Both the position numbers and the translations under genes were made by a program. 64,000 nucleotides of DNA from the NCBI RefSeq assembly GCF_038096165.1, contig NZ_CP151076.1, positions 4,027,501 to 4,091,500 on the forward strand, read 5' to 3'. Of this stretch, positions 1 through 8,984 are shown in pieces. Within the stretch, counting starts at the first letter, position 1. Every line of letters starts with the position of its first letter. The stretch comes from Pseudomonas sp. G.S.17 (lineage in GTDB: Bacteria > Pseudomonadota > Gammaproteobacteria > Pseudomonadales > Pseudomonadaceae). A model generated the notes under the pieces. It saw only the letters and a list, made by a program, of their open reading frames with translations, searched no databases and had not been told where the DNA came from.

Positions 1-482
1 TGGCACTCAAGGGGATCGTGCAGGCAGCGCAGCAAGCGCTCCACGCTCTCGCGCATCGGCGCATCCAGCACTGCTGACGTCATGGACTCCGGCGTCTGGG
101 CCTCGACGATCAAGTCCGGAGGGGTGCCCATGGCCTGCACCAGCTCACCAAGCATCACTCGATCGATCGCCACCGACACGCCGAACAACGGCGCTTGCGG
201 CGTCGCGAAGGTCTCGCACATGAACGGCACGGAAAGCGCCTGCACCAGATAATGACCGGCGCCATAGTCCAGCGTGCGCGAACCCAGGCTGGCCAGTTTG
301 CCGCCTTGGGCGATGATCATCAGGCTTGGCTCGTAGATTTGCGGACTGCTGGCCACATAGCTGTGCATCGACACGACGTGCACCTCCGGCAACAGCGTCG
401 ACACAAATCCAGGGCGCGTCGCCAAGGGTTTGATCAGGGCAACAAGGGCGGCATTGGCATCGGAATGATGGGCTAACGACAT
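1..482 (-). CDS. AraC-family transcriptional regulator, 5' part only (cut by window edge)
   Basis: Reading leftwards from an ATG at 480-482, the frame stays open to the window edge and encodes about 160 residues beginning MSLAHHSDANAALVALIKPL. The sequence matches the AraC_N type ligand-binding N-terminus: residues such as YEPSLMIIAQGGK and a cupin-like run about sharing a pocket (GAGHYLVQALSVPF) are visible. The C-terminal helix-turn-helix lies outside the window and cannot be checked. It is divergent from the alcohol dehydrogenase at 665, and regulators of this subfamily often control a neighbouring oxidoreductase, so that gene is the likely target (inference). The intergenic region carries two GAGGATTAG direct repeats, at 496-504 and 561-569, that could be half-sites. 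Confidence 0.85.
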   Translation of the reverse strand, partial: MSLAHHSDANAALVALIKPLATRPGFVSTLLPEVHVVSMHSYVASSPQIYEPSLMIIAQGGKLASLGSRTLDYGAGHYLVQALSVPFMCETFATPQAPLFGVSVAIDRVMLGELVQAMGTPPDLIVEAQTPESMTSAVLDAPMRESVERLLRCLHDPLEC

Positions 483-495
483 GAGACACCGGGCA

Positions 496-569
496 GAGGA
501 TTAGACACTTGCATCATCGCAGATCTCTATCGCATGCAGGTTGGAGGTAAGCGAGTTCCGGAGGATTAG
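496..569. promoter_or_regulatory. Direct repeat GAGGATTAG, possible AraC-type operator
   Basis: The 9-mer GAGGATTAG occurs at 496-504 and again at 561-569, in the same orientation, between the divergent AraC regulator and the alcohol dehydrogenase. AraC-family proteins commonly bind direct repeats. The 65-bp offset and the position close to the regulator's own start are compatible with autoregulation, but both copies overlap purine-rich ribosome-binding-like sequence, so chance is possible. Confidence 0.25.
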
Positions 570-664
570 GCATGAATTGCGCAGGAATGACCATGGCCGG
601 CACGGCTGCACGCCCGGACAATGCCCCACATCTTTACCCGCCACCATTTTTGTGAGGTTCAACC

Positions 665-1717
665 ATGATCAAAGCCATCGGCTATGCCGCCCAATCGGCC
701 ACCGCCCCGCTCGCCCCCATGAATTTCGAACGTCGCAGCCCTCGGGCGGATGACGTCGCCATCGAAATTCTGTTCTGCGGCGTGTGCCACTCCGACATTC
801 ACCAGGCCCGCGACGAATGGGGTTTTGCTGCCTACCCGCTGATGCCCGGCCATGAAATCGTCGGCAAAGTCACTGCCGTCGGCGCTGATGTCAGCAAGTT
901 CAAAGTCGGCCAGCTGGTCGGCGTTGGCTGCATGGTCGATTCGTGCCGCACCTGCGAAGCCTGTAAAGCCGATCTGGAGAATTACTGCCTGGAAGGCCCG
1001 ACCCAGACTTACGCCTCCAAGGACCGCATCGATGGCACCCTGACCATGGGCGGCTATTCCAACAGCATCGTGGTCAGCGACCGTTTTGTCGTGAGCATCC
1101 CGGAGAAACTGGACCCGGCCGCCGCCGCGCCGATTCTGTGCGCGGGCATCACCACCTATTCGCCACTCAAGCACTTCGGCGTCAAGGCCGGGCATAAAGT
1201 GGGCGTGTTGGGCATGGGTGGTCTGGGCCACATGGGCATCAAGTTTGCCAAGGCCATGGGCGCTGAAGTGACCTTGTTCACCCGCTCGGCGAGCAAGGCT
1301 GAGGAAGGTCGTCGTCAAGGCGCTGATCATGTGATCATTTCCACAGACGCCGCGCAGATGAAGGCAGCAGCCGGCCACTTCGACTTTCTGCTGGACACCA
1401 TTCCGGTACAGCACGATCTGAACCCGTACCTGGAAACCCTGCGCTTTGATGGCGTGCACATCCTCGTGGGCCTGATCGAACCGGTTAACCCACCGGTACA
1501 TGCAGTGAATCTGGTCATGAAGCGTCGCGTGCTGGCCGGTTCGATGATTGGTGGCATGGCGGAAACCCAGGAAGTGCTGGATTTCTGTGCCGAACATGAC
1601 ATCACCTGCGACATCGAGATGCTCGATATCCAGAACATCAACGAGGCGTTCGAGCGGGTCGTCAAAGGCGACGTGAAGTATCGTTTCGTGATTGATATGG
1701 CGACGTTGAAGGCTTAA
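665..1717 (+). CDS. Zinc-dependent NAD(P)-linked alcohol/aldehyde dehydrogenase (YahK/CAD type)
   Basis: 350 residues, typical for the cinnamyl-alcohol-dehydrogenase-like branch of medium-chain dehydrogenases, which interconvert aldehydes and primary alcohols in the cytosol. Visible motifs are the catalytic-zinc region GVCHSD (Cys41), PGHE near residue 64, a structural-zinc cysteine cluster near residues 94-108 (C-x5-C-x2-C-x2-C followed by a later Cys), and the nucleotide-binding GVLGMGGLGHMG near 177-188. The ATG at 665 follows a GTGAGG-like ribosome-binding site. It stands alone, divergent from the AraC regulator at 482, and is followed by a REPIN. The physiological substrate cannot be read from the sequence; YahK-like enzymes are broad aldehyde reductases. 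Confidence 0.93.
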   Translation: MIKAIGYAAQSATAPLAPMNFERRSPRADDVAIEILFCGVCHSDIHQARDEWGFAAYPLMPGHEIVGKVTAVGADVSKFKVGQLVGVGCMVDSCRTCEACKADLENYCLEGPTQTYASKDRIDGTLTMGGYSNSIVVSDRFVVSIPEKLDPAAAAPILCAGITTYSPLKHFGVKAGHKVGVLGMGGLGHMGIKFAKAMGAEVTLFTRSASKAEEGRRQGADHVIISTDAAQMKAAAGHFDFLLDTIPVQHDLNPYLETLRFDGVHILVGLIEPVNPPVHAVNLVMKRRVLAGSMIGGMAETQEVLDFCAEHDITCDIEMLDIQNINEAFERVVKGDVKYRFVIDMATLKA

Positions 1718-1726
1718 GCGGCCTTC

Positions 1727-1816
1727 GTGGGAGCGAGCTTGCTCGCGAAGTGGTCAGTACATCCGGCACTTTTCGGGGGCCTGAAATACTGCCTTCGCGA
1801 GCAAGCTCGCTCCCAC
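1727..1816. repeat. REPIN (two inverted REP sequences)
   Basis: GTGGGAGCGAGCTTGCTCGC at the left is matched by its reverse complement at the right, with a spacer that itself pairs in part (CAGTA...TACTG). Typical REP doublet of P. fluorescens. Nearly identical, including the spacer, to the element at 5705-5798. Confidence 0.93.
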
Positions 1817-1869
1817 ACAAGTTCACTCTCATCAAACATAAAATAACCCACTGTTTTGACTAAGAAAAA

Positions 1870-3204
1870 TCACGCAGCTTTCACCAGTTCCAATCCCAAC
1901 TTGCGGGCCTTGCGCAGCAAGGCCCGCATCTGCCTGTCTTGGGTCTTGGCTTCGTAAGCCTCCATTCCTTGTTCAACGTAAGGCTGGCCTTTGGTCAGCA
2001 TTGCGTAGATCAAGCGGGCAAGTTGGTGGGCGGTTGCCTTGATCGCACAGCTGGTGTCCATCCTTGCCAAACGCGAACGATGGCTGGCACCGATGAAGCT
2101 TTTGTCATTGCGCGCATTGGAGGCGGCTTGCTTCAACGCCTGGGCTGCTCGATTCAGGACTTTGGGACCACTGCCGGGCAGCTGTCTACCGCCTGATATT
2201 CGGGTCGGGGGCGCAAGACCCAGCCAGGAACAAAAGTGTCCCGATGTCGGAAAACGTGACAAGTCAGGGCCGATCTCACTGGCGAGCACCAAGGCCGTAT
2301 CTACGCCGAGGGTCGGAATAGCCGTCAGATCAACTCCCATGATTTTCCAGAGAGCCTGATGCAAACCGGCTTGCTCCGATGAAGAACGATGCGGACTGCG
2401 CAGCGCCTTGGTCGAGGGCTGAGGCTTGTCGTTGAGTGTCGGCAATTGTTCAAGCACCTGTCTGATCGCTTGGTCGCACTCAGCGATCTGCCCTTCAAGA
2501 AAGTCGTAGCAAGCCACTTCCTGAGCCAGGGCATGCAGGTGTTCCAGGCGCCAGTTGCCTCGTAAACTGCGCTCAATGGTTTCGTGATCAGCCTTGATGC
2601 GCCGATCTCGAAAAGCGGCCAGCTTTTGTGGATTACGCTCACCCTCGATAATGGCGCGCAGGATTTTCATTCCCGTCACACCCGCGATATTGCTGATCAC
2701 ATTGGCGAGCTGGATATTCATCTGGCTCAACGCCTTCTGCATACGGTTGAGCGTTTGAGCCTGATCGCGAACTTTATTGGCGCGCTGGCGCACTATCGAA
2801 CGCATGGAGCAGATGGCGTCCGAAGGTCGGAAGGCCCCCCGCAGAAGGCCATAGCTCATGAGCTGCCAAATCCACTGGCAATCCAGCACGTCAGATTTAC
2901 GGCCCGATATCTGGCGTGTGGCCCGGGAGTTGACCAGATAGACGTCGAATCCGCGGGCATCCAGAATTTCGAACAGGGGAATCCAGTAAACCCCGGTCGC
3001 CTCCATCGCGACCACGCTGATACTTAGCGATTCGAGCCAGTCGGCCAAACCGAGCAAGTCGTCGGTAAAGGTGGAAAAACTGCGCACCGGGTTATCGCAT
3101 CGATCAGGGTCGACGCCAACCCAATGCTCACGACTGCCAATATCGATGCCCGCACAGTCATCGTGAACAATTCGTAAACGTTTCTGCTGGTTCTTGCGCG
3201 CCAT
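1870..3204 (-). CDS. IS110-family transposase (DEDD recombinase)
   Basis: 444 residues from the ATG at 3204 (MARKNQQKRL); the frame is open further upstream but that extension lies in the non-coding end of the element. The N-terminal RuvC-like DEDD domain shows Asp21 (AGIDIGS), Glu68 (MEATGVYW) and Asp105/Asp108 (DVLDCQW). The C-terminal Transposase_20 part contains IPTLGVDTALVLASEIGPD and, nearer the end, the region GPKVLNRAAQALKQAASNAR with the nucleophile-type serine context. The protein appears full length and intact, so the element may be active. IS110 recombinases act with a structured guide (bridge) RNA encoded in the non-coding end next to the gene; see 3205-3457. Confidence 0.93.
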   Translation of the reverse strand: MARKNQQKRLRIVHDDCAGIDIGSREHWVGVDPDRCDNPVRSFSTFTDDLLGLADWLESLSISVVAMEATGVYWIPLFEILDARGFDVYLVNSRATRQISGRKSDVLDCQWIWQLMSYGLLRGAFRPSDAICSMRSIVRQRANKVRDQAQTLNRMQKALSQMNIQLANVISNIAGVTGMKILRAIIEGERNPQKLAAFRDRRIKADHETIERSLRGNWRLEHLHALAQEVACYDFLEGQIAECDQAIRQVLEQLPTLNDKPQPSTKALRSPHRSSSEQAGLHQALWKIMGVDLTAIPTLGVDTALVLASEIGPDLSRFPTSGHFCSWLGLAPPTRISGGRQLPGSGPKVLNRAAQALKQAASNARNDKSFIGASHRSRLARMDTSCAIKATAHQLARLIYAMLTKGQPYVEQGMEAYEAKTQDRQMRALLRKARKLGLELVKAA

Positions 3205-3457
3205 GAGAATTCCTCGCAGGATTAAGGGGCGCGCGGGGTACACGGTGGCGAAAAGATTCACTCTCTCATACGTGGTCACAGCAAGCTGTGCCGACAATGA
3301 CTCCACGCCGATACCGTGCGGACCACTCTCCTACTCGGGTGCTGTCACACCAGTGCGGGCTACGGTCTCTGCCCCGCGCGCACCTTCAACGCTAGACGCA
3401 TCCCCCGTTTGCTGCGCGACAGCGCGGCGTCTGGACGACGGGGGATCTCCTACAGCA
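3205..3457 (-). ncRNA. Candidate IS110 bridge-RNA region
   Basis: This 250-bp segment upstream of the transposase has no credible gene but several inverted repeats: ATCCCCCGT at 3402-3410 with ACGGGGGAT at 3438-3446, AGACGC/GCGTCT around the same hairpin, and CACAG/CTGTG around 3277-3290. Structured non-coding RNA upstream of the transposase on the same strand is what the IS110 group uses to choose donor and target DNA (established for IS621-type elements). Identification here rests on position and foldability only; I did not match target or donor loops. Confidence 0.35.
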
Positions 3458-4270
3458 CTACCCCCCAAGCTCAGCAGACAGCCGCGCGGCAGTCTGCTTG
3501 ATCAGCGGAACCAGATCGGCCATTTTCTCCAGCGGCATGTAAGGCACGGTGCTGGCGATACTGATGCCGGCAATGATCTGCTTGCTGGCATCGCGAATCG
3601 GCGCCGCCACACAGCGGATCGACGGCTCGTTGTCTTCCAGGTCGAAGGCATAACCGCCTTGCACGTACTCGCGCATGCGCTGACGCAACTCCTCCCACGA
3701 CTGTTCCTGATGCGCTGGCCACAGTGGATTCTTGCCACCCACTGGCAGGCTGACGTCATACAGGCGTTGCCATTCGGATTCGGTACTGTCGAGCAATAAC
3801 GCCTTGCCGATGCCGGTGCGGAACAACGGCATGCGGTGGCCGACCCGCGAGCGCATTTCCGGACCATTGCGTCCCGGATTCTTGTGCAGGTACAAGACTT
3901 CGTCGTCATCGCGAACCGCCAAATGCACGGTGTCGCCGGTCAATTCGGAAAGCTCATCCAGATAGGGTCGCGCCAGCATGGCCAGCGGCACTTCTTCGCG
4001 CGCCTGAAAACCCAGTTCGATGAGCTTGGGGCCGAGCAGATAACCCACTTGTGGCAGCACCCGCAGATAACGCTCCTCCACCAGGCAACTCGCCAGGCGA
4101 TGGGTCGTGCTGCGCGTGGTGCCGATCTGCCGGGCGATTTCCTTGAGGTCACGGGCGCCGCCGGCAACCGCCTGGATGACGCCCAGCCCGCGCAGCAGGG
4201 TTTGCGTGCCGGTGGGCGCCGAATCCTTGGTGGCGCTGCTGGTTGCAGGAGGGTCGGAAACTGGCTGCAT
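3458..4270 (-). CDS. IclR-family transcriptional regulator, probable regulator of the dgo operon
   Basis: 270 residues. A winged helix-turn-helix lies at about residues 24-85 (GLGVIQAVAGGARDLKEIARQIGTTRSTTHRLASCL), followed by an IclR effector domain (about 95-262) with typical segments VHLAVRDDDEVLYLHK, RVGHRMPLFRTGIGKALL and IRCVAAPIRD. It is the last gene of the minus-strand series dgoK-dgoA-dgoD-transporter, 65 bp behind the transporter, so a D-galactonate or KDGal-responsive repressor is likely (inference). The well-studied enterobacterial DgoR is a GntR/FCD protein, so the control differs here. The IS110 element begins immediately after the stop codon, and the extreme C-terminus (LSAELGG) might have been altered by the insertion. 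Confidence 0.9.
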   Translation of the reverse strand: MQPVSDPPATSSATKDSAPTGTQTLLRGLGVIQAVAGGARDLKEIARQIGTTRSTTHRLASCLVEERYLRVLPQVGYLLGPKLIELGFQAREEVPLAMLARPYLDELSELTGDTVHLAVRDDDEVLYLHKNPGRNGPEMRSRVGHRMPLFRTGIGKALLLDSTESEWQRLYDVSLPVGGKNPLWPAHQEQSWEELRQRMREYVQGGYAFDLEDNEPSIRCVAAPIRDASKQIIAGISIASTVPYMPLEKMADLVPLIKQTAARLSAELGG

Positions 4271-4335
4271 ATCAGGCCTTATAAGATCAGGAAGCTGGCG
4301 GCATTATCGTCGCCAGCTGTTGTGCATGCCAGTGA

Positions 4336-5646
4336 TCAAATTTCGATCCGCTCAACCTTGCCCACCAACAGGATGTAGGACAGCGCCCCGATCAGTGCCA
4401 GCACCGAGATATAGGTGATGGCCGGCGCGAAGGAATCCCCGGAAACCAGGAAGCCGATCACGATCGGTGTGGCGATTGCCGACAGGTTGCCGATGAAGTT
4501 GAAGGTGCCGCCGGTCAACCCCAACAAACGTGCCGGAGCCAGGGTCGACACCAGCGACCAGGTGATCGAGGCCAGCCCGTTGCCGAAGAACGCCAATGCC
4601 AGGAATGCAATCACCAGCGGCGTGGAATCAACGAAGTTGGCGCCGATGATCGACGTGGAAATCAACAACCCGGCAATGATCGGCAGCTTGCGCGCAAAGC
4701 CGACGGTGTGACCACGGCGAATCAACCAGTCGGAAAAAAAGCCGGAACACAGCACACCGACGAACGCAGCGAGAAACGGCAGCGAGGCCAGAAGCCCGGA
4801 CTTGATGAAATCCATGCCGCGGTATTTCACCAGATAAGTCGGGAACCAGGTGAGGAAGAACCACAGCGTCGAGTTGAGGCAGAATTGCCCCAGATATATA
4901 CCCCACAACTTGCGCTTGGTGAGCACGACGCCCAAGTCCAGCCAGCTGAAGCCGCGCTTGTTTTTCTCGGTATCGGCCTGGATATCCACCAGTCCGCCAC
5001 CTTCGCGAATCAGCTGGATTTCCGCTTCGTTGACGCCTTTGAAGTCACGTGGCTCGCGATAGACCATGTACCAGATCGCCGCCCAGATCACGCCGATCGC
5101 ACCGGTACTGACGAAAACCATGTGCCAGCCGTAAGTCGCCTGCAGCCAGGCCAGTACCGGCGTCAGGAACGCCAGGCCGACAAACTGCCCGGACGTATAA
5201 AAGCCAATCGCCGTGGCGCGCTCGCGCTCGGGAAACCAGGTGGTGACCACGCGGCTGTTGATTGGATAAGCCGGCGCTTCCAGCGCACCGACCGCCATGC
5301 GCAGCACGAACAGCGCGATGAAGCTGGCAGCGAAGCCCAGCATGATGGTGGCAATGGACCAGAGCAGCAGCGCCACGGTGTAGAGGATGCGCGGCGGAAC
5401 CCGGTCGACCAGCCAGCCTCCGGGCAGTTGCATGGCGGCGTAAGTCCAGCCGAACGCCGAGAAGATCAGCCCGACGTGAATCGGATCAATACCCAGCTCG
5501 CTGGTCAGTGCCGGCGCGGCAATCGACAGGTTGCTGCGGTCCAGATAGTTGATCACCACGGTAATGAACAGCAGCACCATGATGAAGTAGCGTTTGCGGG
5601 TCGGCGTCACTAACGACGCCGCGCCCTCAAGGATTCGGGTTTGCAT
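4336..5646 (-). CDS. dgoT: MFS transporter, probable D-galactonate:H+ symporter (ACS family)
   Basis: 436 residues with about 12 hydrophobic segments, beginning with KRYFIMVLLFITVVINYLDR, the signature start of the anion:cation symporter family of the major facilitator superfamily; the NYLDR motif and WTYAAMQLPGGWLVDR in the second helix are characteristic. Substrates of this family are sugar acids (galactonate, glucarate, hexuronates). Position in a dgo operon makes D-galactonate the likely substrate, which is inference. The ATG at 5646 follows AGAGGC. A REPIN separates it from dgoD, so read-through or a separate transcript are both possible. Confidence 0.88.
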   Translation of the reverse strand: MQTRILEGAASLVTPTRKRYFIMVLLFITVVINYLDRSNLSIAAPALTSELGIDPIHVGLIFSAFGWTYAAMQLPGGWLVDRVPPRILYTVALLLWSIATIMLGFAASFIALFVLRMAVGALEAPAYPINSRVVTTWFPERERATAIGFYTSGQFVGLAFLTPVLAWLQATYGWHMVFVSTGAIGVIWAAIWYMVYREPRDFKGVNEAEIQLIREGGGLVDIQADTEKNKRGFSWLDLGVVLTKRKLWGIYLGQFCLNSTLWFFLTWFPTYLVKYRGMDFIKSGLLASLPFLAAFVGVLCSGFFSDWLIRRGHTVGFARKLPIIAGLLISTSIIGANFVDSTPLVIAFLALAFFGNGLASITWSLVSTLAPARLLGLTGGTFNFIGNLSAIATPIVIGFLVSGDSFAPAITYISVLALIGALSYILLVGKVERIEI

Positions 5647-5704
5647 GGAAGTGCCTCTTTTTATGTTTATTGAGGTCTGGGAAGAATTCTGTTGGAGCGA
5701 GGAT

Positions 5705-5798
5705 GTGTGGGAGCGAGCTTGCTCGCGAATTGGTCAGTACATCCGGCACTTTTCGGGCCTCTGAAATACTGTCTTCGCGAGCAAGCTCGCTCCCACAC
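5705..5798. repeat. REPIN between dgoD and the transporter gene
   Basis: Inverted pair of GAGCGAGCTTGCTCGC REP units. Almost the same sequence as 1727-1816, spacer included, which suggests recent dispersal. Its place inside the operon could modulate the 3' end of the dgoKAD transcript. Confidence 0.93.
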
Positions 5799-5827
5799 AC
5801 GTTCGCTACGTTAAGCAGGTCAGGTTC

Positions 5828-6976
<1,149 letters not shown>

Positions 6977-7040
6977 GGGTGCGATTTCTCTTGTTTGACG
7001 TGGGCGTCTAGTGCGCCGATCAGTTCAACGGTCGATCAGT

Positions 7041-7673
7041 TCAATTAGCGGCGGCAGTCAGTTGCTTCCAGGCCGCGACATAAGCTTTGGCCCGCTCGGC
7101 GACGTCTTCCGCACTTATGCCGGGCTTGAACAGCCCCGAACCCAGGCCGAAGCCTTTCACGCCGGCATCGAGGAAGACTTTCATGTTGTCAGGGCTGATG
7201 CCGCCTACCGGGATCAGCACCGTGCCGGCCGGTAAAACCGCGAGCCAGGCCTTGACCACCGCCGGGCTCATTTGCTCGGCCGGGAACAGCTTGAGCACGT
7301 CAGCGCCTTCGGCCAGCGCAGCAAAGGCTTCGGTCGGCGTAGCCACGCCCGGCGACAGAAACAGCCCGGCAGCCTTGGCGGCACGCAGGACCTTGGCATC
7401 GCTGTGCGGCATGACGATCACCTGACCGCCCGCCTCTTTCACCAGCTCGACTTGTTCCGGCGTCAACACCGTGCCCGCGCCAATCAGGCAATCGGCGGGC
7501 AGGCTTTGGCGCAACAGGCGAATGCTGTCGTAGGGCTGCGGGGAATTGAGCGGTACTTCGATGACGCGCAAACCAGCCTGATACAACACATCGCCAATGG
7601 CGGGCGCCTCTTCGGGACGCAAACCACGAAGGATAGCGATCAGACCGTTCTGGACCAGCGCTTGCTTGAGCAT
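7041..7673 (-). CDS. dgoA: 2-dehydro-3-deoxy-6-phosphogalactonate aldolase
   Basis: 210 residues, KDPG/KDPGal aldolase family. It cleaves 2-dehydro-3-deoxy-6-phospho-D-galactonate to pyruvate and D-glyceraldehyde 3-phosphate, the last step of the DeLey-Doudoroff route. Visible features: VIEVPLNSPQ (catalytic Glu), LIGAGTVLTPEQV, and the Schiff-base lysine in ADVLKLFPAE. The SPQ in place of the SPG/RTP pattern of plain KDPG aldolases fits the galacto branch. Start at 7673 is one base from the dgoK stop codon, indicating translational coupling. Confidence 0.96.
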   Translation of the reverse strand: MLKQALVQNGLIAILRGLRPEEAPAIGDVLYQAGLRVIEVPLNSPQPYDSIRLLRQSLPADCLIGAGTVLTPEQVELVKEAGGQVIVMPHSDAKVLRAAKAAGLFLSPGVATPTEAFAALAEGADVLKLFPAEQMSPAVVKAWLAVLPAGTVLIPVGGISPDNMKVFLDAGVKGFGLGSGLFKPGISAEDVAERAKAYVAAWKQLTAAAN

Positions 7674-7674
7674 T

Positions 7675-8667
7675 TCAAACCTCTGCTTGAGTGGATGCGA
7701 GCAAGCCGGCCTTGACCGCCACTTGCCATAAACCGCGCTCGGTGGCTTGTTCGGCCACCGTCACGTGAAGAAATCCGCAGGCCGTCAAGGCGCGGCCATA
7801 ACGCAGGCACAGTTGCTCGCCGCCAATCAGGATCACGGCGGGAAGCACCTCATGAAGATTGCGCTGCAAGCTGGCCAGGGTCGCCAGCTCATGCCCGATC
7901 AGCAATCCAGACAGATAATCAGCCTGCGCCGCCGGGGACAGCTGGCCGGTCAGGCCAAGCGTGCGGCAACTGAAGATGGTCGACAGCGGCCCGGCTGCGC
8001 CGTCAGCGGACAGCGCAACGGATACGCCACGATCGAACGCGGCCTCGTCGAAGGCATAGCTGCGCTGCATGGTGCGGCCGAGGATGGTGTGGGCGCTCAA
8101 CGCGGCGAAGACTTCGCCGGTCATGAAGGTGTCGAAGTGGACAATGCAGCCGCCAGCCGCCTGCACCCATTTCGAATGGCTGCCGGGCAAGCCGATCAGC
8201 AAGGGCTTGCGGGTTTCCGCCTCGGGCAGCGCCGCGAGGACGCCGAGGACCTGGGTTTCTTCGCCACGCATGACATTGGGCAACGCTGAGCGCTGCAAGA
8301 CGCCGGGGATGATGTGAATCTCCACGCCACGCAGGCTGCGCACCGTTTGCAGCGCCGAGCTGAGACCGGCGACGCTGGCGGGTGTCTCGCGATATGCCGC
8401 CTCGCGCCAACCTTGCGCGCTGCCGACCATGCCGCAGGCGATCACCGGCAGATCGGGCTGAGCGTCGAGCCAGTCACCACAGGCTTCATCCAGCGCCAGT
8501 TCAAAACCATCGTTGCACATCACGCCAGCAATCAGCCGCGGTGTGTTGGGCAGTTGCATGATGCCCGCGCTCAAGGAGCGTTGTTCCAGAACCCGACCGT
8601 GTTCGCCGAGTCGATAAGCACGAAGTGAGGTTGTCCCCCAATCGAGCGCGATCAATTGCGCCTGCAT
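7675..8667 (-). CDS. dgoK: 2-dehydro-3-deoxygalactonokinase
   Basis: 330 residues. Phosphorylates 2-dehydro-3-deoxy-D-galactonate at C6 with ATP. The N-terminus LIALDWGTTSLRAYRL is the phosphate-binding motif of the ASKHA-fold DgoK family, and HTILGRTMQRSYAFDEAAFDRG and LIGLPGSHSKWV are family segments. First gene of the minus-strand dgo operon; the ATG at 8667 has an AGGTGAAG-type ribosome-binding site. The promoter must lie in 8668-8770, where a dyad AATATG/CATATT is present. Confidence 0.95.
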   Translation of the reverse strand: MQAQLIALDWGTTSLRAYRLGEHGRVLEQRSLSAGIMQLPNTPRLIAGVMCNDGFELALDEACGDWLDAQPDLPVIACGMVGSAQGWREAAYRETPASVAGLSSALQTVRSLRGVEIHIIPGVLQRSALPNVMRGEETQVLGVLAALPEAETRKPLLIGLPGSHSKWVQAAGGCIVHFDTFMTGEVFAALSAHTILGRTMQRSYAFDEAAFDRGVSVALSADGAAGPLSTIFSCRTLGLTGQLSPAAQADYLSGLLIGHELATLASLQRNLHEVLPAVILIGGEQLCLRYGRALTACGFLHVTVAEQATERGLWQVAVKAGLLASTQAEV

Positions 8668-8984
8668 CGCTTCACCTATTATTTTTTGAGCAGTGAGTGC
8701 GCAGCGACTATAAGCTGATCAAGGAGTAAATCTCAATATGTAATTTCACATCCCATATTTAGGGATTAAATCGAAGCAATTTTCGATGGCGTTCGATTTG
8801 GCAGTTGCCGCATACTGATGGCCATTTCAGCATTACCCGTGCTTCTCGACGCCCCAGTCGAGGGTGGTAACCTGCTCGCGCCCTTAGCCTTGCTCCTCAC
8901 TTGTAAGCCCCTTTTTGGCTGGCGCGTTCGCACCCGCTGACTCACTGCCGTTCGCCCTCTCTCACCCTCAAGGACTTGTGTGCC
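8668..8984. other. Intergenic region between dgoK and acyltransferase, with a dyad
   Basis: 317 bp without a convincing gene, shared by divergent promoters. An AT-rich part near dgoK holds an inverted repeat AATATG (8735-8740) and CATATT (8754-8759), a plausible operator for the dgo operon and its IclR regulator. The GC-rich half toward 8984 shows only the ribosome-binding site CAAGGA before the acyltransferase start. No RNA gene was recognised. Confidence 0.35.

Larger units (their letters stand above)
1817..3457 (-). mobile_element. IS110-family insertion sequence (ends not defined)
   Basis: A DEDD transposase gene (1870-3204) with about 50 bp on its 3' side and about 250 bp of non-coding DNA on its 5' side fills the space between a REPIN (ends 1816) and the stop codon of the IclR gene (3458). 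A long non-coding segment upstream of the transposase is the layout of the IS110 group, in contrast to the IS1111 group where it is downstream. I could not find clear terminal inverted repeats or a target duplication, which is normal for this family. The boundaries given are therefore the outer limits, not measured ends. Confidence 0.6.

Noticed and set aside
3194..3799. 201-codon plus-strand frame in the IS end and across the IclR gene
   Set aside because: Spans the non-coding IS end and is antisense to a clear IclR gene; composition is not protein-like.
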